From assembly GCA_020081605.1 (NCBI GenBank), contig JAHREC010000045.1:2976001-3040000 (forward strand): DNA of 64,000 nt, in the 5' to 3' direction. This DNA is from Albifimbria verrucaria (Eukaryota; Ascomycota; Sordariomycetes; Hypocreales; Stachybotryaceae). A program made the position numbers and the translations under genes. The number at the start of each line of letters is the position of its first letter. The first letter of the stretch is position 1. Positions 1 through 9,920 of the stretch are shown piece by piece. The notes beneath the pieces are model-generated. The model ran no database searches. It was not told the origin of the DNA and was given only the letters and a program-made list of their open reading frames with translations.

Positions 1-1
1 C

Positions 2-760
2 ATGCACACTGCCGAACCGCTTATTCGTGCTTGCATACGCAGCGGCGTGCACTACTTGGATATTGCTGCCGAGCTGAACAGCTACCACCTGGCAGAAAAA
101 TACGATAAAGAGGCACGGAACGCTAAGGTCATGTTACTTCCGGGCTGTGGCGGAAGCGTCGCAATGTTGGGTTGTCTGGCTGGCTACATGGTAGAGGCTG
201 TTAGGCACCCCTTGCGAATAGATATTGCTCTGCACGTAGCAGGGTCCATGTCACGAGGCTCCGCGATCAGCGCCGCGGAAAATGTGACTCAGAACTGTCT
301 TCAGCGAGTAAACGGGCAGTTGGTTGAACAGGATGCAGATAATACCGCCAGATTCGATTTCGATAACGGCAAGGGACCGGTTCAATGCTTTGCTGTAACT
401 CTACCAGACCTCTTGACCATATGGAAAGCAACCAATGTTGCTAATATTGGGACATTTGTTCATGTATCTGGCGAGGCCTTTCCAACTGGGCCACTCGGAG
501 ACTTGCCAGAAGGACCGACGGCGGAGCAGAGACAGAAGACTCCCTACGATGCATCTGTCCATGTCACTGCGGAAGATGGATCTGTGAGACGCGCTGTCTT
601 GCATACTGTCAATGGTTATTCCTTTACGCCAATGGCTTCTGTTGAGGCGGTACGACGTGTTCTAGCCGGCAAGGTGCAAGTTGGGTTTCAAACGCCAGCA
701 GGCCTATTCGGCGCCAGGTTTGTGGAAGCCGTTGCAGGAAGCAGGATGAAGATCCTTTAA
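2..760 (+). CDS. Saccharopine dehydrogenase-like oxidoreductase, 5' partial
   Basis: This is the C-terminal 252 residues of an NAD(P)-dependent oxidoreductase of the saccharopine-dehydrogenase-like (trans-acting enoyl reductase) family. The opening segment, with GVHYLDIAAE at about residues 15-24, corresponds to the end of the family's Rossmann domain, where the usual wording is GTHYLDITGE. The dinucleotide-binding loop that should precede it lies left of the window. A second glycine-rich stretch (LLPGCGGSVAMLG, about 44-57) and the catalytic-like C-terminal domain follow. The ATG at base 2 is therefore probably internal, and some 80 or more residues are missing. No intron or frame break is seen. 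The substrate cannot be told from sequence; fungal members range from lipid to secondary metabolism. Confidence 0.75.
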   Translation: MHTAEPLIRACIRSGVHYLDIAAELNSYHLAEKYDKEARNAKVMLLPGCGGSVAMLGCLAGYMVEAVRHPLRIDIALHVAGSMSRGSAISAAENVTQNCLQRVNGQLVEQDADNTARFDFDNGKGPVQCFAVTLPDLLTIWKATNVANIGTFVHVSGEAFPTGPLGDLPEGPTAEQRQKTPYDASVHVTAEDGSVRRAVLHTVNGYSFTPMASVEAVRRVLAGKVQVGFQTPAGLFGARFVEAVAGSRMKIL

Positions 761-1145
761 ATTAGATAAAAGTTGGCAACAGTCATAATGTATTTAAGAA
801 ATCGTAGAAGAATCGACACCCTATCTCCAGTATGACTATATTTCAGGATGCCTGTCACATATGGTAGAAGTATAAAACTAGATCCTTTGATGCCTATCAT
901 AGTTCTGTTACTTAGGCGCTTTGAGAACTTTTGTCGAGATAGTTTTGGTACTAAGGGCTGTTCCACTGACTAGCACATAATGGGCACATTTTGAGATTAT
1001 CAAAACTTGTTCGGTACATCTTTGCGCAGATTGCATTACAAGCGATTCACTTGAAGGGGTTAGATTTTATTAGGAAATCACTTGCTTGGACAAACGGTAT
1101 GGCCATTCATACTACTATCTATGGCAGCAATGAGTACAACAAACT
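761..1145. other. Intergenic, convergent gene ends
   Basis: Shared 3' region between a rightward and a leftward gene. It is AT-rich, and I see no coding or repeat signal. Confidence 0.5.
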
Positions 1146-1952
1146 CTAAGCAGAAATTCCTTTGTGTTCTTGACTTCTGCTAAAGCCCCTCATATGAACT
1201 CGCCGCAGGGATACATCCTCCAGACCAAGTCTACCAGGGAACCACTCCATCAGCATCAACAAAGGTTCCGGTAGGCCCACCTTTTCAAGTGTAGCCATCT
1301 CTACGACCTTCTTGGCAGCTACTTCTGGTGATCGAGCATCTGGATGGAAACCAACCATCTTGGATTTGACGAAACCTGGACAAACCATATTGACCATTCC
1401 ACCAATACTCTCCAATTTGGTGACATATCTGACGGCAATCATATTGAGCGCTGCTTTGCTGGCTTTGTACGCCGGTTGCTCCACCCCGTACATGGCCCAG
1501 TCTTTGACTAGACTTTGACTAATCGACCCGTTTCGAGATGACACGAAGACCAGGCGAGGTGTCTCTGCTCGGCATAATAGAGGCAGACACGCTTCTGTAA
1601 GAACGGCAGTTCCAATGGTGTTGGTTTGGAAAGTCTGGTTGAGGATTTCGCGTGTTGAAAGGTCCGTTTCAGTGATTTCGAGATGGACGCCAGCATTATT
1701 AACAAGAACATCCAGTAAACCGTGAGCTTCTTCAATCCTTTCGACTGCGTCAAGGATGGACTTGTCTGATGAGAGGTCTATCTGTATGCTGGAAGCAGAA
1801 AAGCCCCCTTGCCGCAGTGCAACAGCGACGGCTTCTCCCTCGACAGCATTTCGAGAGCCAATGATGACATGGTAGCCATGGTCAGTGGCGAGACTCTCAG
1901 CTATAGCTCTTCCAAGACCACCATTGGCCCCTGTGACCAGAGCAACTGTCAT
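1146..1952 (-). CDS. Short-chain dehydrogenase/reductase (SDR)
   Basis: Intact single-exon classical SDR of 268 residues, close to the family's usual 250-280. It shows the cofactor loop TGANGGLG (residues 7-14), the structural NNAG motif (about 86-89), a Ser in VFVSSRNGS, and the catalytic YKASK (about 165-169). The first basic residue after the loop region lies in GSRN, which would suit NADP(H) but is weak evidence. The start ATG lies directly before the Rossmann beta-strand, as expected. C-terminal to the active site is a variable substrate lid. The family reduces carbonyl groups or oxidises alcohols in the cytosol. It is convergent with the upstream partial gene and divergent from the reductase at 2774, with which it could share a promoter. 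The substrate is unknown. Confidence 0.88.
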   Translation of the reverse strand: MTVALVTGANGGLGRAIAESLATDHGYHVIIGSRNAVEGEAVAVALRQGGFSASSIQIDLSSDKSILDAVERIEEAHGLLDVLVNNAGVHLEITETDLSTREILNQTFQTNTIGTAVLTEACLPLLCRAETPRLVFVSSRNGSISQSLVKDWAMYGVEQPAYKASKAALNMIAVRYVTKLESIGGMVNMVCPGFVKSKMVGFHPDARSPEVAAKKVVEMATLEKVGLPEPLLMLMEWFPGRLGLEDVSLRRVHMRGFSRSQEHKGISA

Positions 1953-2773
1953 TTTAGTTTTTGGCGATGCGGCGGCAAGGGTAAGATTTCGAGATTAAGT
2001 GACGTGTGTTACGGTCAAGAATGATTTGAACGAATATTTGTGTGTTGACTTGCAGGTATCAATGCATTACAATGTGAATCCCTCCGTTATATAAAGACAA
2101 AATGGAAAACTGGTATCCTGGCCGACTTGAGTTGAACTTATCAAGTCGCAATACTGCCTGAACGTGTGGATCATGAGAACTCTCGGTTCTGGCTCTATGC
2201 TTACAAATTGAGCGAGGTCCAGAGTACATCAAACGAAACCCTACAATTGACTCGGAGTTGCGGGAATAGCCTGAGACATCCAAATATCCTTGTTCTAGAT
2301 CATCGGCAACAGTGGGACTTGAAAGCAATCGGAACTCCGAAACCCGAGCGTGCAAGCAGTGTGGGAATATCTTGTAGCGGTTGACCAGGGCACTCCTGGC
2401 AGGAAAAAATTATCAGTCTATCCGGATGTTTAGAACGAAGGATTAATCCGCTTATCAATCAATTGAAGTAACACGATTCATCAGCCAAGACTTTCTCTGC
2501 TGTCTCAAGACAATGTACAAATCTGCAAAGGAGATCAGATGCACAGTTGAGCATGTCATGCGAGGAGCCAGTAGAGGAAATACACTATGATCAATATTAC
2601 AAATCAGGTAGCTTAGGAACAATCAGAACAGTCTAGCACGTCACACATACGCCTAGGTTCGAATTCCCAGGGGCAAGTACAGCAAGGCTTGGAGTATAAG
2701 AGTCTAAGATCAAGAGAAAGGGAGACGCAGATCTCCTGGGTCTCATATTCACGCTCATCAATATTCAGCTAAA
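1953..2773. other. Divergent promoter region between two reductases
   Basis: 820 bases between the starts of a leftward SDR and a rightward epimerase-type reductase. It has a CT/AG-rich stretch and pyrimidine tracts close to the rightward start, but no CGG-N5-CCG palindrome like those of the 8-22 kb block. I see no open reading frame with protein-like composition. Confidence 0.45.
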
Positions 2774-3919
2774 ATGCACATCAAAGACCTTGCGATTCCG
2801 TTTGGCTCTGTGGTTGTAGTCATTGGGGCGAATGGCTTTATTGCAGTAGAAACATGTATGAAGCTATTAGAGGCTGGGTACAAGGTTAGAGGTACTGTTA
2901 GAGATGTTGAAAAACACTTCAAATGGATGCATGGTCTCTTCCAGAAGAAGTGGCTGGGAAAATTTGAACTCGTTGAGGTGGTCGACTTTGAAAAGACAGG
3001 CTCATTCGATGAAGCCTTCCGAGGTGAGCCATGTTGTCTCCACTAGCAAGTCTCTGGATCATAAATTGAACAATCCCGATTAGGTGCTGCAGGAGTCATT
3101 TACGTTTCTACCCCAGTAGTCTTTCACCCTGATCCATCGAAGGTCATCAATTCGAACCTCAGGAGTACTATCAACACGCTGGAAACGGCAGCAAAGGCAG
3201 GCGTGCAGCGCTATGTCCTCAGTTCGAGTTCGAAGGCTGTTGAGACGGCTCTTTATAACGATCGACGTCATACTGCCACGACTCGAATGTACAACTGGGA
3301 GTCCATACGGAAGATCTGCTGTGAGCCTAATGAAGACAGCTTTGAATGGATGTTAAATGTCTACAGTGCTGGAAGAACCCTTGCAGAATTGAGCTTTTGG
3401 TCTTGGATCGAGGAGAACAACCCTCCATTTGTGGCTAATTGTGTGGTTCCGGACGGAAATTTTGGTCGTGGGCTCAATGGGGCGACTTCATCAAACGGAC
3501 TTCTCAAAAAGGTCCTAGCTGGTGATTGGGAAACTATTCTTCTACCCCTCGGTGAGTTTTTATTTCACAACTTGTGTATTGGCACGCGATTATGGATACT
3601 AACTCCGCCTTTATAAGCCTTTTTAATTGATGTTGAGGATACGGCCCGCCTTCTAGTTGCTGCAGTGGCCAAGTCTTCGATCTCCAACGAGCGCATTTTT
3701 GCTTATCATAAACGCGCTACTTGGAACGACCTCCGTCAGCAGGTACGCAACATGCAACCGGAACTGGTAAAAGGCGAGGATCAGGATCTTGTGGGTAGAT
3801 ATCTTGCGGAAGCCGACAATGCTATTCACCGAGCAGAAGAGATCCTTCGAGACATAGGCCAGCCAGGTTTCACTAGCGAGGATGCCATGCTTAAAAAATT
3901 CTTAGCAACTTGTTATTAG
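2774..3919 (+). CDS. Extended SDR, dihydroflavonol-reductase/epimerase type
   Basis: Three exons (2774-3023, 3084-3551, 3618-3919) give 339 residues. Intron 1 is GTGAGC...TAG, and intron 2 is GTGAGT...AAG with a branch-like TACTAAC. Both splice in phase 1 and restore a continuous protein. The N-terminus carries the extended-SDR cofactor loop (V-I-G-A-N-G-F-I, about 16-23) followed by RGTVRD, where basic residues favour NADPH. VSTP at the end of strand 4, SSSSKAVE and the later NSAGRT-like region match the dihydroflavonol 4-reductase / methylglyoxal-reductase (GRE2-like) group. The canonical Y-x3-K is not obvious: YNWESIRK and YSAGRTLAE are the nearest, so the active site may be modified. The likely role is cytosolic NADPH-dependent carbonyl reduction. 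A flavonoid-type substrate would fit the neighbouring block but is only an inference. Confidence 0.78.
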
Positions 3920-4750
3920 CAATCCTAGCATGAGCAGAGTGTTGTGGCAATCTAGAGGAGCCTTGCCACCAGTCTATCATTAGCTGTTGCCTGGATAGTG
4001 CAGTAGTATATCTCGATTAATGTCCTGAATTGCGCCCTTTCGACAGAGGAAAATCCCACTGTATTATGATCGTAGTACTCCATTTTAAAGCGTTCTCTGT
4101 TCGAGAGGTGAGCAAAAATATTTGAGTCTAATATCAAAGTGCGAGTCTTAGTAAGTTTAAACTTGACCTTGTTATCCATTTCTTACTACCCCTTGACTGG
4201 TGTAGCAGAACTGACAAAAGGTCCACATGCCTTACGAATGGGATGCGTTGAAACCAATTCTGACATCAAATTTCTCCCTGCACCTTCTTGGCTGCGCGTG
4301 GTATAAATGCCAGGTAAGACGACTTATAACCCATCTAAATAAAGATAACAGAGTTTATAGAGAAAACCTAACATCTTCTCTACACTACATAGGTTGAAAA
4401 TCTTTGAAATTACCCATTTGTGCTCAGAATGAGCACTGGAAAATGATCAGGGCCGTGTCATGCCTTTCATACCTCAACATGGACCATGAGGCCCACCCTC
4501 AATAAAGAGTTCTCTTCTTCCATGTGATGAATTGCCCGAGGCCTCGTAGTCATTGTCCAAGTGAACTGATTCTCACGCACTGGGCGTATGCCTATTCTAA
4601 CTTCAACATAAAAGCTCACGATATGTACAAGAGTATGAATAAGCCGTGCTATCTACCTCGTAAGTATCACAATAAAACATACCTGTTTCCATGTAATAGG
4701 AATCACGCGTCGTCAATCGAGTTCACTGTTACTCGTGTGTCAGTCACGGT
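3920..4750. other. Intergenic
   Basis: Region between two convergent gene ends. It is AT-rich with only short random open frames, and nothing recognisable was seen. Confidence 0.5.
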
Positions 4751-6316
4751 TCATGGAAATGGAATCGGACAAGAAAGACATTTACCTTCCACCATTAAAA
4801 TCATACCAAACTCGTCAGCTTCGGCGAGCCACATCTCACTGCGATGATCCAAACTACCACTGGGGTTTATATCGAAGAATTCGACCATTTTGTAACCACC
4901 ACCTTCTTTCCACTTCCACAACCATTCCCGGTACAACCGTTCCCAGCTCGTCGATTCTATTGCTAGCCACAGATACTTGGCCGCTGGCGCTGGCAAGGGG
5001 AAAGCTCGAAGCAGGATAGCACAGGGTACCCATGGATGATAGACCAAGCCCATTCTAAATGACTGAGGCCCATGATAGTCCGCCGCTTGACTGAGACCAT
5101 GACCCATTCTCGCCATGAGGAAGGCTGCCTATGTTCGACTTCTTCCTCCAGAAAGAGCCCTGTCATGGCGAGTTTCCGTCTCACGTCCCAAACTTGGACG
5201 AGGAGCTCCGCATCCACGGGGTGGGATAAGGTTTGTGAAGGTTCGAGGCCAAAGAAAAGAATAATGAGCAACAAGAGCAGGGACTGGGCCGCCGCTGCCA
5301 GGTCGGTTTCAGAGTACGAATGGTACTGAAATATCTTTGATTAACGCGGTGGTGGCGGACGAGATAATAGAAAAATGGGGGAGGGTAAGGAGGGCGAGGA
5401 TAGTAGAGCCAGCTTTTGGTAGAAATGTAGAATTGTTACTTACCTCGCGCAACAGCCTTCTCACCTCCTCGAGGATAGTAACCTTCACTAAGGTGCGGCT
5501 TCCGTGCTCACTGTGGTCTGCCCACATCCTGACCAGCGTGCAACAATTCGCCAAGGGCCCTGGCATACTCTCTGCTAACTGGGCCTTGTGTATCATGGGC
5601 GGTAGCTGGTCTGTGGCTGTGTAAGATGCTAGCACGCGCGGCCAGGCCCTCAGGATGCGTATGACGAATTGCACTGTGTGTCGCACGACAATATCGGTGC
5701 TTGGCGTGCCGGGCTGGCCTAGCAGCACCCTTTTTCTCTCTGCGGATATTACCAATTGAGGATTTGTATCTGCGAGGCCACTATGAGGCTCCCGGACACC
5801 AGGTGAAGGCGTGGCGGTGTCGAGCGTCGGCGGGCCTGCGGATGAAGAATAATCAATTGACACGGTATCGTGCCAAGTATCCGAGAGGAGCAACGGAGCA
5901 TGAGACGTCGAGTCATCCGTCAGTGATGATTCTCGGCGCTCGTCCCGACGGAGGTGGCCGGCCTGAGTAGAGGTGGACGGAGACGGAAGGGCTGGACGCG
6001 GCCGCCGACCGTTCGGTGGTAGTATCTCCCCGCCATCGCTGGAAAGGTATTGGCATTCGATGGCGCGCAGGTGACACCGGCCACACGTCGGACGCTGCAG
6101 ATCGCAACGGAGTTTGGATCCAGAGCAGGGACGACAGGCTTTTGCCTGGACGGAGCCCTCAGATTTTGGTGGCAGCGGCTGGCGTGCCTGTTGAGAGAAG
6201 AGACTAGAGCAAGCTTAGTACGTACGGACTAGGCCCAGGTGCGCTATGCGATCCCTACTCTTGGTGAAGCGTTGCCAGCAACGGGTGCAGGTCGGCAGCT
6301 CGTTACGGTCAGCCAT
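4751..6316 (-). CDS. Zn2Cys6 transcription factor with a C2H2-like N-terminal finger
   Basis: Fungal regulator whose C-terminal frame breaks. Exon 1 (6316-6230) carries a partial C2H2-like finger, C-T-R-C-W-Q-R-F then a single His. A 42-base intron (6229-6188, unusual GTCCGT donor) joins it to exon 2 (6187-5444), which opens with a complete Zn2Cys6 knuckle, CRPCSGSKLRC then CGRCHLRAIEC. A GTAAGT...CAG intron (5443-5326) follows, then the conserved regulatory tail ending WLAEADEFGM. The tail changes frame at the GGGG run 4997-5000; one extra C in the coding strand restores it. The same family tail is common among secondary-metabolism or catabolic regulators. It acts in the nucleus, and dimers should read CGG triplets. 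It is one of two candidates to control the promoters at 8-22 kb. The extreme C-terminus past EADEFGM is unclear and may hold another intron. Confidence 0.75.
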
Positions 6317-7129
6317 TCGGAGACGGTGACGGCTCGCATAGGTACCTTCCGGAAGACGTGTGTTGCTGAGCTTGGATGAATTGTCCAGCCAGGTTCACAA
6401 GACAGACACATCACAGCGGAGTCATGGGAGACCAGCTGAGCGGTGCTCACTGGCGCTCGGCTACCCGCACCGTGCGAACTTACCTGGTCCTTGCAAGCCT
6501 GGCGGCTCACTCGCATGCGCGATTACTGTACTCACCGACCAACTGGCACAAGTTGCAGTACTAGCCGGGCGAGTTGCCGAGCCGTTATAATCGGGGATCG
6601 GAGTGCCGTGGGCTCGACTCCACAACACGAAAGCTGAACACGTAGCCTGCGTTAAGTTGAGGAAGGACAGGCTGCTAGAAATCTTATCAAGCCCAGCAAC
6701 TCTCTTGTGATGCCAGCTATAGTAACGTCTCGTCGTAGCAACTTTTTCAAGATGCTAAGGCCCTGAGGATCCCAATCATGCCCCCTCACGAACTGCAGCC
6801 ACTGCAGTTATGGGGAACTGATATTGGTCAGAATACCGTAATCGCTCAGCAGTCGCTTATGTAGAGCCATGACCTGCACCACGTTATCTTCCCCGGCTGT
6901 TTGGCTGCTAAATCCTCCTGTTTTATCGGTAGATGGCACTCTCTCGTAAATTAAATAATTGTTCATATCACCTCGGCTTTCGACTGGTGCTGTGAGTGGA
7001 GGGGCAGGAAAAAAAAGAAAAAGCTAAGCTAGCCGCCATTATTCATCTTATTCTTGAAGTATAGCACTTAGGTATCTTTCTGGGAACTTGGCACCGCAAG
7101 AACTCTCAATCACATGTATTCAGAATGGC
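6317..7129. other. Upstream region of the regulator, no gene seen
   Basis: The part nearest the regulator is G+C-rich, and the rest becomes AT-rich, with short purine runs near 7010. The open frames here are shadows. I see no repeat. Confidence 0.45.
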
Positions 7130-8260
7130 TTATTCAAAGCTAATGCCTAATCGGCCTCCGACCTCCTTCAACTTTTCCACATCGACACGCTCAGCCTCAT
7201 CCGGTATTACGAACCCAGCATATGGAGTGCCAGCACTCTTGACGAGCTCTTCAATCCCTTCACCGTTCGTAAAGGAGATGAACCTGACATATCTGCTTGC
7301 AAATTCAAGCCGGAAACTTTGTTTAGCCGCCAGCACTAACGTTTGTCCTTCCCGTACAGTGACCCATTCATCCGTAGTCTTGAGGCTCACATTTAGCAGG
7401 CCCTCCTGCACGCACAAGCAGTGGTCTACACCTTCAAACGCGAGCCACTGGGAAAAGGGGTTCGCATCGTAGAGCTTGGACGACTCGATACTTGAGATGG
7501 CAAACTTGCCGCCGCACTGAGATGCGTGGATAAAGGGCCGGGACAGTACTCCACCTAGCATCCATCTGGGGCCGGTGTTTGCCCTAAGAAAATAAGGCTC
7601 GAGTGGCCCGGGAAGGACGTTCTCTCCATCTTCCCAGCCTGCGACCTCTGGAGCTTGGTAATCACGAGCGAAGTGAACGTCGAAACGGTCCATGGCAGCC
7701 ATGACTTTGGGTATCAATATGCCTTTCAGGTCACGATTGTCGTTTTCCGGTAGGATGACGCCCTCATGTGTCTCGCTAACATAGCGGAAGAAGTCTACCC
7801 AGTCGCCGGGAGCAATCAAACCCAGCAGTTCAGTATGCGGTCCGCTCATAATAGGGTTATGGATGATTTTCTATTCACACCGAAAGACGAGGGTTGTCAG
7901 ATGGCATCGTCCAAGTTTGATTTGAGAGCCCGATAACGAAAGACTCACGGGTGGCACGTATGCAAAGTCGCCAGGACCCATGATCCTGCACCTGTCTCCA
8001 TTATACAACTTCAGGTAGCCCTTTGTAACGAGAAAAACATCATGCGCCTCGTCATGCCAATGGAAACCAGGGGCGTCAGACAAGACTGCGCCACTTTGGA
8101 AAACAGCTATGCCACCATTTGTCTGCTTTGAGGATGCCAATATCCTGAAGACTCCTTTACTCCCGGGGATGCTAATTTTCTCGCCCTCTAGCTGGTCAAT
8201 GATGTAGTTAGTTCTCTCCTGAGGTGGAACGGTTAATAATGGGATGGTCATGTTGTTCAT
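7130..8260 (-). CDS. Bicupin dioxygenase, quercetin 2,3-dioxygenase type
   Basis: Two exons (8260-7949 and 7870-7130) give 350 residues, the usual length of fungal quercetinases. The 78-base intron is GTGAGT...TAG. Each half is a cupin. The N-terminal one holds the metal site H-W-H-D-E-A-H-D-V-F (about 68-77) and the second cupin motif PGDFAYVPP. After the splice, the family signature TELLGLIAPGDWVDFFR appears. In characterised quercetinases a copper ion opens the flavonol C ring, releasing CO and a phenolic ester (depside). Here Asp stands where the ligand Glu is expected, as I also recall from other fungal homologues. The protein is probably cytosolic: no signal peptide is visible, whereas Aspergillus enzymes are secreted. 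It is divergent from an alpha/beta-hydrolase, and the shared 282-base promoter holds two CGG-N5-CCG palindromes. The frame is intact. Confidence 0.82.
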
Positions 8261-8411
8261 TGATATCTTTCAAATCGTGATGCAGATTATAATCCTGATA
8301 GAGTCAGTAATCTCCGCGAACCACAGCGAGCAGTCTTATACTATGGGCCTGTCTAAGAAGACGGCTGGGGTTCCCCACGCGCCGTCCGGCAATCATGCGG
8401 GAAGGCCACCA

Positions 8412-8446
8412 CGGGAATTCCGTAGCCCCATCTCCGGCATTCCCGG
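8412..8446. promoter_or_regulatory. Paired CGG-N5-CCG palindromes
   Basis: CGGGAATTCCG at 8412-8422 and CGGCATTCCCG at 8435-8445, with centres 23 bases apart, lie in the promoter shared by the cupin gene and the hydrolase gene. They match the repeated motif seen at 11.8, 17.2, 19.3 and 22.0 kb. The form is that of a Zn2Cys6 homodimer site. Confidence 0.65.
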
Positions 8447-8542
8447 AACCAGTTGATATCCCCTTCAATGGTTGCACTCGTGGTATAATCCCAAAGCGAA
8501 CTTTTCAGTATTCGTTCCTAACGTAGATAAACTCTGGAACTT

Positions 8543-9670
8543 ATGCCCAGAATACCGAAGTTACACGACATAGTACCACCTACTGAGCTCATGGCGCCAC
8601 TTGCGGAAGCATACGCACCCGTGCAACTTATCTACAAGGTCGTGGACGGACATAATCTTGAAGTAGACATTTATTTGCCTCATGCAACGAAATCACCCAG
8701 TCTTGGACATCCGTTGTGTATGCTTTACTCTCTCTATTTGGAGCTGCCACTGATATTCTGCAGTGATCAACATCCATGGCGGTGCTTTCATGCTTGGCTG
8801 GTCTGGCATGGTGAACCAAGATCAAGTCAAAGATTGCCTTAACAGGTCTTGGATAGTCTTGGCTCCGAATCACAGGCTATGTCCGCAGGTTAACCTGCTG
8901 GAGGGGCCTATCCAGGACTGTCGTGATCTTCTAGCATGGATTCACAGCGGTGCTTTTGGCAACTCGCTCGAGTCTCAGCTGGGTTTTCGCTATCCGCTTG
9001 ACTTGGATCATGTGTTTGCATTCGGTACTTCATCTGGTGGTACCCTAGCATTGAGTCTAGTTAGTGAAACTCATCTAGTCGCTATTTCATTCACTTTCTT
9101 ACCACTTCCCAGGGGTACGACGTTCCTCGTCCGGTTGCCGGGATTCTAGATTTTTATGGGCCATGCCAATTCGCCCATGAATTCTGGAATATGAGGCTAC
9201 CTCATGTAGAGGCAAAGCTGCCATCCGACCTCTCTGAAGAATTTTTAAATCAAGTGTTTCAAGAAGATCCTATTCCTAGCCGGGGTGGCGTTTCTCTCGA
9301 GGGGCAGTCTTCAGGGAGACCTGATTTCAACAATCCTCGCGTTGCCTTTGCACTTACACAGATAGCAAAGGGTAAAGTTATGGATACCGTTTTTCCATCG
9401 AAAGATTGGTCCAAGATTGATCCTATCCTCAATATTTCGCGAGCTTTCCCCAACATTTATTGTCCACGGAGAAATTGACGACATGGTTCCAATGAGCTTG
9501 AGTCAAGCACTCCACCACGAGTTGGTTCGGAACGGCGTAGAGTGTAGAATGCAGCAGGTGCCTGGGGAAGGCCACACCTTTGCAGGTAGCATGGAAGTAG
9601 GCTCAAGGACGTGGGATCTGCAGCGATGGGGTTTGACTTCCTTGAGACTTTGATCAATAAGAACCATTAA
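8543..9670 (+). CDS. Alpha/beta-hydrolase (esterase), frame broken
   Basis: Three exons (8543-8717, 8764-9059, 9113 onward) encode a hormone-sensitive-lipase-like alpha/beta-hydrolase of about 340 residues. INIHGGAF forms the oxyanion loop, GTSSGG holds the nucleophile Ser, D-D-M-V-P carries the acid Asp, and GEGHTF carries the catalytic His. The frame breaks at the CCCC run 9448-9451, just before TFIVHGEIDD, and again at the GGGG run 9628-9631. Reading on from there gives a normal C-terminus (GFDFLETLI) that stops at 9670. Both breaks look like missing bases in homopolymers. Paired head-to-head with the cupin dioxygenase, it is the natural candidate to split the depside ester from flavonol ring opening into a protocatechuate-type acid and phloroglucinol carboxylate. 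That role is inferred from context, not from sequence. Confidence 0.75.
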
Positions 9671-9920
9671 AGCCTTGCATTACGTTGCATTAAAGGGGAG
9701 AAATGAAAGATCTAATCTGAACGAGGCATGTTTACTAAGATTCATATACTACTTTCCCGAACCCTGAGCGGAAATCAGGATGCTAACGGAGGTGTTATCA
9801 TGGGGCCTCTACACGCCATGTGGGGACAATTATATCAGCACAAGATTTCAGACTTCAAAGCCTCTTCGGTGTGTCACCGTATAATACGTTTTCCACTAGC
9901 TTTACCAGTATCTGACATGC

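Noticed and set aside
2655..2685. CCTAGGTTCGAATTCCCAGG, like a tRNA T arm
   Set aside because: No matching 5' half of a tRNA upstream.
5300..6600. GC-rich island suggesting transferred DNA
   Set aside because: It is explained by the coding sequence and leader of regulator A; composition alone is not enough.
9440..9460. Programmed ribosomal frameshifting in the hydrolase
   Set aside because: Similar one-base breaks occur in many unrelated genes at homopolymers, with no slippery heptamer or structure in common.
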